Made by a program: the position numbers and the translations under genes. 6,074 bases of DNA. Source: Bryobacterales bacterium (GTDB lineage Bacteria; Acidobacteriota; Terriglobia; Bryobacterales; Bryobacteraceae). Shown piece after piece: positions 4,705-6,074 of this stretch. Position 1 is the first letter of the stretch. Each line of letters opens with the position of its first letter. The stretch is from contig PLRZ01000123.1 of the NCBI GenBank assembly GCA_003164075.1, positions 1 through 6,074 of the forward strand. Direction: 5' to 3'. The notes beneath the pieces are model-generated. The model did not search any database. It was not told where the DNA came from and worked only from the letters and a program-made list of their open reading frames with translations.

Positions 4705-6074
4705 CTACTTCCCGAAGTAACTCCGCACCGGCGGCGGGGGAGCGTCTTTGCGAATGGCGCGCCACAGCAGATCGTTCAACTCGTTGTCGTCGTTTTCATC
4801 TTCGCGGTCGAACTTCATGTTGTCGGCGATTCCCGGCGCGCGCGGCGGATTGCGGGCATCCAGCGGTACGCGCGGCTTCTCGGCGGTGTAGGGCGTCGCG
4901 TCCGGGGCCGGCTGGAAGGCCGCGGTCATGGGCGGCGCCGCGGCGTCGAAGTGCGTCATGGGCCGCAGACCCAGAATCAGCTCGATGGTCTTCAGCATCG
5001 ACGTGGTGTTGTACATGTGGCCGTCCACCTGGCGCCGTTTGATGTACGGCGAAATCAACCAGGCCGGGGAGCGGTGCGAATCCACATGGTCCGGACCGTT
5101 CTGCGCATCGTCTTCCAGAATGCAGATCACCGTACTGTCCCAGAATTTCGATTTCGAAATCGCCTCCACAATCATGCCCACCGCCAAGTCGTTGTCCGCG
5201 GCCTGCGCCAGCGGGGAGAGGCGTCCCGCAGACACGCCGGAGGTATGATCGTTGGGCAGCCGCATCACCATCAGGCGCGGCATATTGCCGGTCTTTTCGA
5301 AGTCCGCCAGGTCGGACAGGAATGTCTTGGCGCGATCCACATCCATGTAGTTCAGGTCGAAGCTGCGATAGGCCCGATTGGTGACTTTGGCCAGCACCGG
5401 ATCGTTGATCTTCTCGACCTGATCGCCGCCCGGAGCGGCCGCCTTCTCCGTGTTCTCCACCATGAAGCCGTAGTTGCGCACCGAAAGGCCGGCCATGGCG
5501 GCGTTGGTCCAGATGTAGCCCGCCGGCGGCAGCGCGGCCACGTCCTGCTCTTCGAAATCGTACAATTTGTGGCGGCCGGCGTATTGCGTAGGCCACAATT
5601 TCTGCACCCAGTCCGGCGCGATGGCCGCGGTGGACCAATTGTTGCCGTCCGCGCTCACGTCGGCATTCACGTAGAAGTTGTCCAGCAGCACGAATTCGCG
5701 CGCCAGCTTGTGCAGATTGGGTGTGACATTCTCGCCGAACAGCACCAGCGACGCGTCGCCGTTGCCCTCTTTCATGTCGCCCAGCACCTGGTCGTAGGTG
5801 CGATTCTCTTTCTCGATGTACAGCACGTGCTGGATCCGCGGCGGAAGGCTGCTGGCCACATCCAGCTTGGAATCGCGATACGCCGATAGCGACAGCGCCT
5901 TCTTAGTCCAGTCTGCCAGTTGCTGATCGGTGAATGGGGCGATCCACGAGGCCGTCCCGGTCTGCAGGTAGGCCACGTATCCCGGTTCGCGCACTCCGCC
6001 ATGTACCGGCTCGACCTTGGTTTTCGGGCTCGGACCGTTGGGATTGGGATAGGATCGCACGCCCTTGCCGTTGA
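4705..6074 (-). CDS. C-terminal part of a YncE-like propeller/phosphoesterase (alkaline-phosphatase-superfamily) protein, 5' end outside window
   Basis: The frame is open to the window edge, so only the C-terminal part is present (about 456 codons). Counting from the GTG at 6060, the phosphoesterase domain starts near residue 77 with VLYIEKENRTYDQVLGDM (79-96), the phospholipase-C-like PF04185 opening whose acidic and asparagine residues bind metal. DVSADGNNWSTAA (134-146), RLPNDHTSG (267-275) and EDDAQNGPDHVDSHR (316-330) follow; the last is the strongest metal-site motif of this group. The codons upstream of 6060 read NGKG, matching the NGKG..NP.GP linker that joins an N-terminal YVTN/YncE beta-propeller to this domain, so 6060 is not the real start. 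Such fusions are usually exported and hydrolyse phosphate esters, but the natural substrate is unknown. The tail is proline-rich (APPPPVRSYFGK). It is followed by the DUF433 gene after 14 bp. Confidence 0.88.
   Translation of the reverse strand, partial: NGKGVRSYPNPNGPSPKTKVEPVHGGVREPGYVAYLQTGTASWIAPFTDQQLADWTKKALSLSAYRDSKLDVASSLPPRIQHVLYIEKENRTYDQVLGDMKEGNGDASLVLFGENVTPNLHKLAREFVLLDNFYVNADVSADGNNWSTAAIAPDWVQKLWPTQYAGRHKLYDFEEQDVAALPPAGYIWTNAAMAGLSVRNYGFMVENTEKAAAPGGDQVEKINDPVLAKVTNRAYRSFDLNYMDVDRAKTFLSDLADFEKTGNMPRLMVMRLPNDHTSGVSAGRLSPLAQAADNDLAVGMIVEAISKSKFWDSTVICILEDDAQNGPDHVDSHRSPAWLISPYIKRRQVDGHMYNTTSMLKTIELILGLRPMTHFDAAAPPMTAAFQPAPDATPYTAEKPRVPLDARNPPRAPGIADNMKFDREDENDDNELNDLLWRAIRKDAPPPPVRSYFGK

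Noticed and set aside
4691..4765. Longer N terminus for the DUF433 protein
   Set aside because: The extra 25 residues overlap the end of the phosphoesterase gene and do not belong to the DUF433 pattern, which starts just after the ATG at 4690.
4951..5889. A 312-codon plus-strand open frame opposite the phosphoesterase gene
   Set aside because: His/Arg/Val-rich shadow translation with no domain; the minus strand carries the clear phosphoesterase motifs.

Overview
The window is about 60% G+C and reads as a bacterial chromosome segment. The mix of genes (a GH57 amylase-type enzyme, a YncE-type propeller/phosphoesterase fusion, DUF433 and HigBA toxin-antitoxin genes, a heparan-glucosaminide-acetyltransferase-like membrane protein) together with structured intergenic repeats suggests a large-genome soil Acidobacteriota, perhaps near Solibacter/Bryobacter. 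That assignment is inference from gene content, not from a marker gene.

Layout from left to right. Positions 1-80 hold one copy of a palindromic intergenic repeat, cut by the window edge. Positions 163-1224 (minus) encode a polytopic membrane acyltransferase-like protein. A 140-bp divergent spacer follows, with a possible promoter for it on one side and a compact promoter/operator for a toxin-antitoxin pair on the other. Positions 1365-2059 (plus) are higB-higA, toxin first, joined by an ATGA start/stop overlap. Only 4 bp separate higA from the convergent GH57 gene (2064-4172, minus). Upstream of the GH57 gene is a 266-bp element with perfect 16-bp terminal inverted repeats (4236-4501), which contains a second, inverted copy of the window-start repeat. 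One end of that element supplies the last codon and the stop codon of a short DUF433 antitoxin gene (4496-4690, minus). That gene lies 14 bp behind the C-terminal half of a large phosphoesterase gene (4705 to beyond 6074, minus).

The genes do not form one pathway. The phosphoesterase and DUF433 genes are probably cotranscribed, higBA is a self-regulating stability module, and the GH57 and acyltransferase genes look like independent single-gene units. I see no complete new multi-gene system. The most interesting signals are the inverted-repeat-bounded element that seems to have clipped an antitoxin gene and separated it from any toxin partner, the inverted repeat pair about 4.3 kb apart, and the near-leaderless higBA promoter with an embedded 17-bp palindrome.
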